From: Neoarius graeffei
Taxonomy: Eukaryota; Chordata; Actinopteri; Siluriformes; Ariidae
Length of the DNA stretch: 64,000 bases
NCBI RefSeq assembly: GCF_027579695.1
Contig: NC_083592.1
Coordinates: 30,012,961-30,076,960, forward strand
Direction of reading: 5' to 3'
Positions 21,236 through 31,739 of the stretch are shown here, piece after piece. The notes under the pieces are model-generated. The model was not told the DNA's origin. It saw only the letters and a program-made list of their open reading frames with translations, and ran no database searches. A program made the position numbers and the translations under genes. Every line of letters begins with the position of its first letter. The first letter of the stretch is position 1.

Positions 21236-21606
21236 GGCGGCACGGTGGTGTAGTGGTTAGCGCTGTCGCCTCACAGCAAGAAGGTCCTGGGTTCGAGCCC
21301 CGGGGCCGGCGAGGGCCTTTCTGTGTGGAGTTTGCATGTTCTCCCCGTGTCCGCGTGGGTTTCCTCTGGGTGCTCCGGTTTCCCCCACAGTCCAAAGACA
21401 TGCAGGTTAGGTTAACTGGTGACTCTAAATTGACCATAGGTGTGAATGTGAGTGTGAATGGTTGTCTGTGTCTATGTGTCAGCCCTGTGATGACCTGGCG
21501 ACTTGTCCAGGGTGTACCCCGCCTTTCGCCCGTAGTCAGCTGGGATAGGCTCCAGCTTGCCTGCGACCCTGTAGAAGGATAAAGCGGCTAGAGATAATGA
21601 GATGAG
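21236..21606 (+). mobile_element. tRNA-derived SINE (young subfamily), full length
   Basis: Complete plus-strand copy; target duplication ACATCCAGCATG (21,224-21,235 and 21,607-21,618). Confidence 0.93.
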
Positions 21607-21721
21607 ACATCCAGCATGTTCTATTGATAAAACCAGCATTAATGGAATTCATAATTTCCTACAGTCCCATAATGATCCTGTGTCTAATCCACTAGCCCCA
21701 AACTGTTCTTTGATTCACAGA

Positions 21722-22124
21722 CATTAATTTTGAAGCCTGTGCAACGTATCTGGACAACATGCCAAGGATAGCTGAAAGAGCAAATGCCCTCTTTAAAAAC
21801 TCTCCAAAAGGGACTCTGAGGTGGATCAGAGAAGACCTGCTCGTGTTTGTCAAGGGGATGGACACACAGGAAGTGTTCATGTGCTCCACAATCCACCTGG
21901 CCTTCTCAGGGGATACAATCCAGAGGAGAGTAAAGGGTACTGATGGACAATGGACAGTCACAAACATTCATTACCCCACTCCCATTTTGGAGTGCAACAA
22001 GCACATGGGCGGAGTCGATCTGTCCAATCGGCTTCTACAACATTACTCTACCCACAGAAATCTGTATCATGTTCCTCCACTTTTCAGACATTTCTACAAC
22101 AAATGTCTGTATCCTCTATTGTGA
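21722..22124 (+). pseudogene. piggyBac-type transposase fragment
   Basis: One open frame of about 120 residues with WIREDLLVFVKGMDTQEVFM, CSTIHLAFSGDTIQRRVKG and ILECNKHMGGVDLSNRLLQH. The block N-K-x-M-G-G-V-D-x-x-D/N is diagnostic of piggyBac/PGBD transposases and lies after the last catalytic Asp region. Neither the N-terminal part nor inverted repeats are visible; downstream sequence to about 22,320 decays without a recognisable zinc-finger end. Possibly a domesticated exon remnant, more likely a fossil. Confidence 0.8.
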
Positions 22125-22321
22125 AATCTCCAACACATGAGGAAAAGAGCAAATGAGCCACAAAAATGTCATTGTTGAACTGATATGCCAGTTTGTGGAG
22201 TGGAAAGAAAAAAAAAAAGGAGTTCTTTGCAAAAGGAGCACTGATCATGTTCTTGTGGCAATCACCAGATGAAATAGATGCCAGAAAAATGAAGCCACAG
22301 GAAATGTCATCACTGCAAACA

Positions 22322-23600
22322 AATGAACACAAGTGTTGCCAAGCAAAATAAACCTCCCCTGGCAGCACTTATTTTATACCTATATGTTGATAATGGGCAG
22401 CACGGTGGTGTAGTGGTTAGCGCTGTCGCCTCACAGCAAGAAGGTCCAGGTTCGAGCCCCGTGGCCGGCGAGGGCCTTTCTGTGTGGAGTTTGCATGTTC
22501 TCCCCATGTCCGCGTGGGTTTCCTCCGGGTGCTCTGGTTTCCCCCACAGTCCAAAGACATGCAGGTTAGGTTAACTGGTGACTCTAAATTGACCGTAGGT
22601 GTGAATGTGAGTGTGAATGGTTGTCTGTGTCTATGTGTCAGCCCTGTGATGACCTGGTGACTTGTCCAGAGTGTACCCCACCTTTCGCCCCGTAGTCAGC
22701 TGGGATAGGCTCCAGCTTGTCTGTGACCCTGTAGAACAGGATAAAGCGACTAGAGATAATGAGATGAGATGAATGAGATGTTGATAATGGTAATATTTCT
22801 CAATCATCAGCTGTCAGATTATAGCTCTATGAAAATCCATGACCTTGAGTTTGACATTTCAAAGATATCCCTTTCATGGTGCCAAATGAAAGCCCATATG
22901 GTACTTCCTATAAGTTGATAACGTTAAATATCTGTCTACCATCAACTGTTTTCAAGTTACAGCCCTCTGAAAATCCATGAGCTTGAGTTTGACTTTTCAA
23001 GGTCACTCAAGGTCAGAGATCATGGTGCCAAATGAAAAGCCATATGGGAGTTCCTATATGCTCATAATAGGAAACATTTGTCTATCAGAAACCGTTTTTG
23101 AGTTATAATGGAAAATGTGTTATTTTGACTGAAAGGTTGACCTTTCTGGTGACCTTCACCTTAACCCAATTATCCCCAAAATTTAATCAGGTAATCTCCA
23201 GACCATTGCCCATCTACTCTGAAAATTTTAAGTCAACTGGTGCAACTGTCTAGACGCTAGATTGTTAACAGACAGACACACACAAAAACAAATTAAAGTT
23301 TGAAAGAAAACTATGAGAGATATCCCATCATGTAGCATATCAATGGAAGTAGAATTGAAAGATGAACATTTTGGAATTGGTTTACAGTAAATATGATGAA
23401 TATGAAGGAAGATATCACAGAAAAAAAGATTTTTACCTTTTTGATGACCTTGACCGGATGACCCTCAAAATCTTGGAGGTTCTATTTGAGACCAGTGCCC
23501 ATCTATCCTGAAAGTTTCATGAAGATTGGTCCAGCCATTTTCCTGTAACGTTACTAACAAAAAAAACAAAGAAACCCCACCGAAAACAATACCTCGCCCC
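22322..23600 (+). mobile_element. interspersed repeat R1, copy with a SINE inside
   Basis: Shares with 46,412-53,440 the series ACAAGTGTTGCCAAGCAAAA, CAGCACTTATTTTATACCTA, ATCCATGACCTTGAGTTTGA, GGTGCCAAATGAAAGCCATA and AGACGCTAGATTGTTAACA. Non-coding; CTCGCC motifs near both ends are oriented oppositely, suggesting a non-autonomous DNA transposon. This copy has the uninterrupted CACTTATTTTATACC where the other copy carries a Tc1. Confidence 0.7.
22397..22777 (+). mobile_element. tRNA-derived SINE (young subfamily), full length
   Basis: Complete plus-strand copy in repeat R1; duplication ATGTTGATAATGG (22,384-22,396 and 22,778-22,790). The R1 copy at 53,000 shows the same target unoccupied. 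Confidence 0.93.
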
Positions 23601-24074
23601 CTGGTGGACTCCATCCCGGGCAAGGTAACAAGAGCCCTGGAAATGTAATTCTTGTGATGTGCCTCTGTCTGATTGCAACAGAAAAGAGGAGTGGCACAAA
23701 AAGTATTTTCAAGTCCTCCCCCCCACAAACACACCATCTTACATACATTTAAACGCTCTCAAAAGGATACATTATGCATGTTTGTGGTTTTGAATAAAGT
23801 GACTCATTTTGAAAAAAGAAGTCAGAATTTTCTGCATCTTATTTTCTGTGGGATGGGCTCCATCTACAACAGGCTATTAAAGTGGCCGATGAGTGTAGAT
23901 CATCTTGTTAGGAAGATGATCTCCTTTTTCTCTAATCCTATTCCCATTTTATCACTCCCAGAATTGAGGATCGTTCTTTTTGTAGATATTATGATTGGGC
24001 GATTTTCTCCAGCAGATTATGCACTTTATAGAGTGAGAGGAATGTGAGATGGATTTATAACTCAACAATTTCAA
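23601..24074. other. no gene recognised
   Basis: A short inverted pair around 23,895-23,925 (GATCATCTTGTTAGGAAGATGATC) could form a small hairpin. Nothing else supported. Confidence 0.35.
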
Positions 24075-24262
24075 ACCCATTTCCTCTCAAGGTTTCTTCC
24101 TCGTGTCGTCTGATGGAGTTTATCCTTGCCACTGTTGCCACAGGGTTGCTCACTGGGGATAAATTAGGGATAAAATTAGCTCATGTTTAAAGTCTTTAAT
24201 TTTCTGTAAAGCTGCTTTGCGACAATGTCTCTTCTTAAAAGCGCAATACAAAAAAATTGACT
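24075..24262 (+). mobile_element. interspersed repeat tail (GCTGCTTTGCGACAATG family), partial
   Basis: Matches the 3' ends of the repeats at 42,645 and 57,945: GGTTTCTTCCTCGTGTCGTC, ATCCTTGCCACTGTTGCCAC, TAAAGCTGCTTTGCGACAAT, then a decayed version of the ATACAAATAAACTTGA tail. Confidence 0.75.
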
Positions 24263-24270
24263 GAAAAGCC

Positions 24271-24571
24271 ATCTTTGATCTGCACCACATGCGTACAATC
24301 TCTTTCTGATTGTAGATGTATGCACTTTCACACCAACAGTTGCAAGAGTTGCCTGGAGATCCAGTGATGAAATTTTGGTGTTCTTGGAGACGTCTTTTAG
24401 CATCAAACCCTCTGCTTCTGGGCTGTGTTTGCTGGAGCAGCCAGTCCTGGACAAATTGGCAGTTGTTTGAAATCTATGCCACTTGTAGATGATTTTCCTT
24501 ACAGTGTAATTCATTATTTCTGATAATTTAGAGATCTTTTTAGATCCCTTGCTAGATTCATATGCATCCAC
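24271..24571 (-). pseudogene. Tc1-like transposase N-terminal remnant
   Basis: The minus strand encodes ISKLSEIMNYTVRKIIYKWH, then ANLSRTGCSSKHSPEAEG and KISSLDLQATLATVGVKVH, followed by TIRKRLYACG: the paired-like helix-turn-helix N-terminal half of a Tc1 transposase from a third subfamily in this window. The catalytic part is absent. Confidence 0.8.
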
Positions 24572-24692
24572 AACCTTTTATCTGAGTGCCTTAGAGAGCT
24601 CTTTAATCACTAAATCGGCATTTTATTACCTAAAAAACATTTCCAAACTAAGAGGACTTATGTAAAAAAAATGATCTGGAAAAACTTATACA

Positions 24693-25063
24693 GGGCGGCA
24701 CGGTGGTGTAGTGGTTAGCGCTGTCGCCTCACAGCAAGAAGGTCCGGGTTCGAGCCCCGTGGTCGGCGAGGGCCTTTCTGTGTGGAGTTTGCATGTTCTC
24801 CCCGTGTCCGCGTGGGTTTCCTCCGGGTGCTCCGGTTTCCCCCACAGTCCAAAGACATGCAGGTTAGGTTAACTGGTGACACTAAATTGACCGTAGGTGT
24901 GAATGTGAGTGTGAATGGTTGTCTGTGTCTGTGTCAGCCCTGTGATGGCCTGGCGACTTGTCCAGGGTGTACCCCGCCTTTCACCCGTAGTCAGCTGGGA
25001 TAGGCTCCAGCTTGCCTGCGACCCTGTAGAACAGGATAAAGCGGCTAGAGATAATGAGATGAG
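24693..25063 (+). mobile_element. tRNA-derived SINE (young subfamily), full length
   Basis: Complete plus-strand copy; duplication AAAAACTTATACA (24,680-24,692 and 25,064-25,076) lies within the L2 coding region. Confidence 0.93.
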
Positions 25064-25542
25064 AAAAACTTATACACGCCTTCATCTCTAATAGGGTTGA
25101 TTACTGCAATGGCCTTTTCACAGGCCTGCCAAAAAAGACCATCAAACGACTTCAGCTGGTTCAAAATGCAGCGGCTAGGGTTCTCACACGAACAAAAAGA
25201 ACAGAGCACATTACTCCAATTCTAAGGTCCCTTCACTGGCTTCCAGTAAGCTACAGAATTGACTTTCAAGCATTGCTGCTGGTGTACAAATCTCTAAATG
25301 GTACAGGGCCCAATGACCTCTCTGATATGTTGCAGCGGCCTAACTCAATCAGATCTACCAGATCGCAGCAGCAAAATTTACTGGTAAAACCTGTTGTTAA
25401 AACAAAGTGTGGTGAAGCAGCTTTTAGCTACTATGCAGTACAGCTATGGAACCAACTGCCAGAGGACATCAAAAATGCTCCTGCTGTTGGCAGCTTCAAA
25501 TCTAGATTAAAGACCAAGCTGTTTTCAGATGCTTTCTGCTAA
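25064..25542 (+). pseudogene. L2-like ORF2p C-terminal fragment
   Basis: Continuous with sequence before the SINE. Reads FISNRVDYCNGLFTGLPKK, VQNAAARVLTRTKRTEH, RSLHWLPVSYRIDFQALLLV and YKSLNGTGPNDLSDMLQRP, ending LKTKLFSDAFC and stop at 25,540. This block is characteristic of L2/CR1-clade LINEs. Truncated upstream. Confidence 0.9.
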
Positions 25543-25845
25543 ATTATTAATATCATCTTTACATGTTTTAAACTTTACTTAACTTTTACAGTCTCTGCAT
25601 GTTTTAAACTTTACTTAACTTTTATTCTATTTTATTCTGCTGTTTTTTTTACTGAACTTTTACTTCATTTTATTATTTTATTTCTACTATTGTTGAATTC
25701 TTATTTTTTTCTCTCTTCTTCCCCCTTTATTTTATGTAATTTTATTTTCTATTGTTTACGGTTTTGCTTTTACCTCTGTAAAGCACACTGAACTGCCACT
25801 GTGTATGAAATGCGCTATATAAATAAACTTGCCTTGCCTTTAAAT

Positions 25846-27026
25846 CTTGGTATGATGACACCACACACTTCAATAGTGAAGAGAGCACCAGACCTAAGAT
25901 GGCAGGTTTAAATAAGGTGGGTTCCATCTGCAGGAGGTTTGAATCAATGGCACCAAATCTGGAACATCTAAGTCTAAATTTACAGATTTGAAAGTGTGAT
26001 AAATGTAAGGGTGCATGTCCTTTTTTTGACTAAAATATTTTTATTATGATTGAGCGACTTTCTCTTGCAGATTGTGCACTTTAGAGGGAGAGAAATGTGA
26101 GATTTATAACTCAACAATTTCAACCTATTTTCCTGCAGACACTGCAGTTTTATTTCAGCTTCCCTCATTAATCTTTGACTTAACCATTATGCTTCACCAC
26201 TGAGCATTCCTCTGTGCCATCCACCCATAGCTTGACTTTATTTTGGCCCTCGGAGTCATATAAGTCATTGCAGTGATATACTATGACACACTGTTACCTG
26301 CTACACACAAAATGATCTTGAAAAGTAGGTTTATTTGCAAACAATCAACAATAAATAGACTTGACAACTTTCCAGTTTAAATCTGACAGGGAAGGATTAT
26401 ATTACTTTGTTACAGAGGATGGTTCGATTATCTCTTGCTGTTTAAATAATCTGGAAAGGAATTTAATTCACAGTACCATCAGTGGAATACAGACATCATT
26501 TTTCTCCCCAATTCAGGCTTCTAAGCCACTTCAGATTTATTATAAATAAATCTTACTGCTCGGTCATTCACCTTAAATTGTTGAAGCAACGGCAAGCAAA
26601 AAGCACACAAAACAATATAAAATGCAACTCACAAAATTAATAACCAGCAAGACGGGAGGAAAAAAAACCCTGAACATGAATAACTTGTTTACATATTCAC
26701 GGTGATGCTGTATACTATGTACATCATGTGTCTTTAGAGCAGTTTCAGAATACTCGCCCTCTGTATGGCATGGTCAGTAGTTTTTGGACATTTTCAAGAA
26801 TACTAAAGAAAACAGAAAAAAAATACACTTCTGTTTCCTATTAACTGAGGTCTGATGTTTCCTATTGTGCTTTCTTTTTAATGCATTGCTGGTCAAACCA
26901 GGTAGTAATGTACCATCATATGTAAAACTCCCAGCGTTCCACTACAACATTCACTTTCCTTGTGATAATGGAATGTGATCAGAATTTACATTTGTCCCTC
27001 TCCATTTTGTAGGTTCCTTTCTAATA
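25846..27026. other. no gene recognised
   Basis: AT-rich sequence, apparently low in repeats. It could hold downstream untranslated or regulatory sequence of myorg, but nothing in it shows this. Confidence 0.35.
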
Positions 27027-27420
27027 CAGTGCCATTCCAAAGTTTGGACACACCTTTTAATTCAATTTTTTTACTTTATTTTTATTAATTAAGAGACACT
27101 TCATGTCTTAAAGTAATGATGGATGATGTTTCTCTTTACTTAGTTGAGCAGTTCTTGACATAATATGGATTACTACAGTTGTGGAATAGGGCTATTTACT
27201 GTATTTTTATTATTTATTTGATCTCAAATGCATTAAGAAGGCAGGAAATTGCACCAGTTAACTTTTGACAAGGCACAACTGTTAATTGAAAAGCATTCCA
27301 GGTGACTCCCTCACGAAGCTGGTTAAGATAATGATAATAGTGTGCAAAGCATCAAGGTAAACGGTGGATACTTTGAAGAATCTAAAATATGAGACGGATT
27401 TTCTTTAACACTTTTGTTTA

Positions 27421-28449
27421 TTGGTGGTATGGTGGTGTTGTAGTGAACACGGTCGCCTCACAGCAAGAAGGTTCTGGGTTCAAGCCCAGGGGCCAACAGG
27501 GGCCTTTCTGTGTGGAGTTTGCATGTTCTTCCCATGTCTGTGTGGGTTTCCTATGGGTGCTCTGGTTTCCCCCACAGTCCAAAGACATGCAGGTTAGGTT
27601 AATTGGTGGCTCTAAATTGACTGTGTGTGAATGGTTGTTTGTCTCTGTGTCTGCCCTGCGATGATTTCGTGACTTGTCCAGGGTGTACCCCGCCTCTCAG
27701 CCATATGGCCCTTTTCCACTACCCTTTTTCAGCTCACTTCAGCCCGACACGGCTCGCGTTTCGACTACCAAAAAACAGCACGACTCGGTTCGCTTCAGCC
27801 CTGCTTAGCCCCTAAAACTCGCACCGTTTTGGAGTAGGGCTGAAGCGAGCCAAAGCGAGCCGAGTGAGGCTGGGGGCGTGAGCAGACACTCCCCTGTGCA
27901 CTGATTGGTGAGGAGGAGTGTCCTCACATGCCCACACACGCCCCGCGAGCACGCTGGGATCTGTACACACCGCAAACCCGGAAGAAGAATAATTACGAAT
28001 TACGAGAATTTCTGAAGCCTTATGCGCCTCGCCTCATCTATACGCTCTTGCCAGTATCTGTTGGCGTTGTCGGTGACGACAAGCCACAGCACCAAGACCA
28101 GCAACACTAACGACTCCATGTCCTCCATGTTTATTGTTTACTATCCGGGTCGTGAGACTACCGCTTAAAAGCTCACTGATGTCACTGTTTGCGCTGCTTA
28201 ACGACATCACGTGACGTCCACCCACTTTCGCTAACTCCACCCAATGTGTCCACCCACTTCCAGCCAGCACGGTTCAGCGCGGTTGTAGTCGAAATGCAAC
28301 TCCAACAGCCCCGCTCAGCTCGACTCAGCTCGACTCAGCACCGCACGGCTCAGCTGCGTTTGTAGTGGAAAAGCGGCAATAGTCAGCTGGAATAGGCTCC
28401 AGTTTGCCCGCGACCCTGCACAGGATAAGCGGTTACAAATAATGGATGG
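27421..28449 (+). mobile_element. tRNA-derived SINE (old subfamily), interrupted
   Basis: Duplication ACTTTTGTTTA (27,410-27,420 and 28,450-28,460). The SINE sequence stops at 27,705 and resumes at 28,379 with ATAGTCAGCTGGAATAGG, ending GGATAAGCGGTTACAAATAA. Confidence 0.9.
27706..28378. mobile_element. Harbinger-like MITE, copy 1
   Basis: Ends TGGCCCTTTTCCACTAC and, inverted, TGCCGCTTTTCCACTAC; 3-bp duplication ATA on both sides (27,703-27,705 and 28,379-28,381). Subterminal CAGCTC-type repeats occur at both ends. The two other copies have TAA duplications. Three-bp duplications of this type fit PIF/Harbinger. No transposase. Confidence 0.8.
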
Positions 28450-28578
28450 ACTTTTGTTTACCACATAATTCTATACATGTTCTATGTTATTTCCTTAGTT
28501 TGATATCTTCAGGATTGTTTTACAATGGAGAAAAATCATACAAATTAGTAGGTATGTCCACACTTTAGACTGGTACTG

Positions 28579-28909
28579 TACAAAATTAATACATTTCCAG
28601 GACTACCAGGAACATGTGACAGAACTTCAATCTTAAAAGGATAAAGCGTACATTTCTCTCAACAGGTAAAATCAAAAGTGGTATCTTCCACTGTCCCAAT
28701 TTCCATTTCTGAACATTTTTGTTTCTAATGAGAGGTATACAAATTTGTTAAACTGTAAGAAAACATTCAAATATAATTTTACGAATGCTAGTTACAGTGG
28801 CATACCAAATACAAGGCACACGAACATGAGGAAAGAAAGTGTGCTTGTTCAGTAGAAGTGAAACAGCCATTTGGGTCTGTTGTACAAACATTTCCCTTTT
28901 ATGTTTGTA
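28579..28909 (-). other. presumed start of the myorg 3' untranslated region
   Basis: Lies directly after the myorg stop codon on its sense strand. No clear AATAAA was found here, so the true 3' end is uncertain; transcription may run into the MITE. Confidence 0.4.
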
Positions 28910-31097
28910 TCATCCTGACCACACAAAGTAGGCAATCTCATCCAAGTCCACAGGGTAGTCAGTAAGATGCATCGGCCCTTTGTCAAAAAGTTCACCCTTG
29001 TAGCTCCTCCATCTGCCTGCTGGGAGGTAAATATCTCTCTCTTGCTTGCCTGGCTCAAGAACTGGTGCTACCATAAGGTCGTCCCCTATGAGAAACTGTG
29101 AATCGATTTTGTAGGCAGCCTCATCGCCTATAGCGATCCACCACAGAGGGCGAATGATAGGATCTCCAGTGTCCAACACTTCTCCAGCAAGTTCGAGCAC
29201 TCGAGGGGCCACCAGGGTCTCATGAAGTCTTGTAAACTTCCTAGCGATCTCTACAACCTCATCGTCATACAGCCATGGTGGGATGGAGAACTCCATAGTT
29301 GGCATAAATGCTAGCAGTTCCAGCCAGCGGATGTAGAGCTCCCGGTCAGGGAGTCCCCGATTTCCTTCAGTGCGGTTTGGGTAAGCATTTCCACCAATCA
29401 TGTCTGGGAGAACAAACTGGTAACCTAGAATGCTAACAGTTAGCACAGTAGGGATGATTGACTTGAGCCCCAGGCCGTAGCCCCAGACTGAGTCACGGTC
29501 AGTGATCCGGAAGAAGCAGGAGATGTTCTGGGATTGATACCCAGCACGCAGTTCAGCACGGTCACTGAAGGGGATCGCCATCTCGCTGTAGCGGCGAGTG
29601 AATACACTGGGATCATGCAGGGGCATGAAGGTTCTGAACTGCTGGGGCAGGTAGCTGGTTTCCCCAGCATCAAACTTGAAGGAAGCTATCACGTATTTGT
29701 TCTTTAAGGCACGGAGGTGTGAGGCATACCACTCGCGGGTTTCTGGATTGGTGAAATCTAAAATGCCACCAATACCATTCCACCACCGAATCAAGGCAGG
29801 CAACTCGCCAGTAGGTTCTCGCACAAAGAGCCCCCTTTCCACTCCAACTCCAAAGTTAGTGGAGTTGTAGTTCACAAAGGGATGGGTCCAGAGGGTGACT
29901 TCAAACCCATCATTTCTAAGTTTCTGAAACATACGAGTTGCATTAGGGAACTTGACTGGATCAAATTCGAACTCTCCATAGCTTATCGTATATCGATCAT
30001 CCAGCTCCAGATGACTGCAGTTGAAGCCATGTGCTTGAATCTCAGACGCATAGGTCAGTAGCTTCTCCTGGTCCACTTCAGTCTTGTGCAAGGCCCATGT
30101 GGACCAAATTGGCCACCTAAAAACCGCCTCTGAAGGAACTTTATTGGGTTTGTTAAAATAACGACGGACCATGTATTTATGTATAGAAGTGACATCATAC
30201 CCAACACAAACCCGATAGCTCAGCTCAGCATGGACAGGCAGTGCAGGGTCAGGCTTATATGGACTGTTGTCGTACCGTGCCTGGAATCGCAGCATCTTGC
30301 TGTTCTCATCCCAGCCAAGATGGAAAGGGACCGAGTCATTGATTTTGATAGCAGTTGCATTGGAAGAGAGCCAGTAGCGCTCCAGGATGCCCCCAAAATC
30401 TGGCTGATTCGAACTGACATCACTAGTAATGAAAGGTTTGGGTTCCTGGTTTCCCGCAAAAACAATCGGCCAGTGCTGGGACCAGGACTCTGCCCCACCA
30501 TACCAGTGAGAGCCATTATAGGCCATGGCATGTTCTACAGCACGGTACACATCAAGCTCCTCCCAGCGCACACGGTAACACATCACTGTGTCCTTGGGTC
30601 TCACAGTTTCAATGAAGAAATTAAGCTTTCCTCCACTGGATCGGCTGCAACTCAGAATTCTGCCTTCCTTCGAGCACGAGTCCAAATCAAGGGAACCTGA
30701 CCTGATGAGAGAAAAAAAAAAAATAAACCACCAATCGTGACTTAATTGTACTTGTTCTAAACAAACAAACAGACTGCACGGAAACATGTAAATGAATAGT
30801 ACCAAATGAATTCACGTACCTAAATGCCATTCGGAAGATGACTGCTCCAGCTTGACTGTGGATGACAAAGCCATCTTTGTTGAGTTCTAGCAGTTCAGTC
30901 TTCAGCAGATCTGCCTTACGGAGAGACACAAAATAATAGCACCAAGCTGCCACTGCTGCAATGACTAGCACTGCCCCAAACAAGCTTGATGCAATCAGCT
31001 GACGTCCACGCCGATCCACTCTTTTCTTTGGCGGCATGTACTCGCGCATGCCACCAAGGCCAATATCCCCAGCTGTCGCTGGTACAATTTGGTACAT
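28910..31097 (-). CDS. myorg: myogenesis-regulating glycosidase (GH31), two coding exons
   Basis: Type II membrane glycoside hydrolase of family 31. Human MYORG has been described as an alpha-galactosidase of the ER and nuclear envelope, and its loss causes primary familial brain calcification. Exon 1 is 31,097-30,820; exon 2 is 30,701-28,910 (stop TGA). The joined product is 689 residues, against about 714 in human. The start [10 protein letters not shown] was chosen because the ATG has A at -3 and human also has MYTFLPDN-like sequence there; the longer upstream frame has no ATG. Residues 1-33 are cytosolic and basic at the end (KKRVDRRGR), 34-58 form a membrane helix ([19 protein letters not shown]), and the rest is lumenal. 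GH31 landmarks: [46 protein letters not shown] with the nucleophile Asp437, and TDRDSVWG with the expected acid/base Asp494 (Asp496 is the alternative). No internal stop or frameshift. Product naming is very secure. Confidence 0.97.
30702..30819 (-). other. myorg: myorg coding intron (118 bp)
   Basis: On the minus strand the donor is TTTAG|GTACGTG and the acceptor TTTCTCTCATCAG|GTCAGG. Joining gives [12 protein letters not shown], colinear with human FRLAFRSGALDLDS, so the splice is supported by protein homology. A pyrimidine-rich tract precedes the acceptor. Confidence 0.93.
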
Positions 31098-31231
31098 CTT
31101 TGTAACCTCCAAGAGATACTCTGAGCATTCAGTAAAAGGCTTTTGTTCATTGGTCGGAATGGATGTGCAGGCAGGTACTGCACATTACTTGCCAACACCT
31201 TTCTGTTTCACATTCAGAAATCAGCGTATTT
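31098..31231 (-). other. myorg: myorg 5' untranslated segment with upstream splice acceptor
   Basis: Upstream of the ATG on the minus strand, CTTGTCTCTTACAG|AAATACG (AG at 31,232-31,233) is a good acceptor, suggesting a non-coding first exon further upstream as in human. The position of that exon and of the promoter was not found. Confidence 0.5.
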
Positions 31232-31739
31232 CTGTAAGAGACAAGAAAAGGATATTAGCAGAAAGCTACATTTATTGTTACTATTTAAAAATAAGTGCAT
31301 TATGAAATAAATAACCATAAACAAACCATGACTGATAGCAGGTACCAGATGTAATTAAAATGTTTATATTAAATGTACTTGTTCTTACATTTGGCATGTA
31401 ACAATTCACTCAAGTCATGATTCAATCCACAATATTGGGTTCATGATTTGATTTACCCATATTTGTATTTTTTTTTGGGAGGAAGGAGAGAGATTAGTAA
31501 AGAAAATTATTTCCAAAAAAAAGTCAACATTTATTTTCATATTCTCAATTTCAGTTTTCCTTTTGTTAAATAAATTTAAATAAAAAAAGCCACACATTTC
31601 TTTTACTTAATAAACAAACATTCACCAACATTTATAAAGTTTGGAGTAAAATAACAGCCTATTAACTAAAATATTCCTTTTATTAAATATGACAAAATAT
31701 TAATAACCAGAACTTCAAGGCCATAATGGCTCATCTGGA

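Larger units (their letters stand above)
24590..25845 (+). mobile_element. L2-like LINE 3' portion, with SINE inside
   Basis: Plus-strand LINE ending TATAAATAAACTTGCCTTGC at about 25,840. A SINE splits it at 24,693-25,063. The same stretch at 59,750-60,772 is uninterrupted and very similar. Confidence 0.85.
27027..28578. mobile_element. Tc1-type MITE, copy a, with two nested insertions
   Basis: Left end CAGTGCCATTCCAAAGTTTG preceded by TA; right end, inverted, CAGTACCAGTCTAAAGTGTG followed by TA (28,579-28,580). Non-coding. It is interrupted at 27,421 by a SINE, which is itself interrupted by a Harbinger-like MITE. A second copy spans 45,190-53,488. Confidence 0.88.

Noticed and set aside
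21236-21310. tRNA gene suggested by A-box/B-box-like motifs
   Set aside because: It is the SINE head; no complete cloverleaf or anticodon stem is evident and the copies are dispersed.
28034-28270. Open frames around 28.0-28.3 kb and 35.8-36.1 kb with the same translation
   Set aside because: Both are internal sequence of the Harbinger-like MITE; no transposase similarity.
30179-30700. 173-codon plus-strand frame
   Set aside because: Fully antisense to the myorg coding exon, with no recognisable domain.
31098-31112. Longer N-terminus for MYORG beginning five codons upstream
   Set aside because: The upstream codon is TTG, not ATG; the ATG at 31,097 has a good context and aligns with a Met in human.
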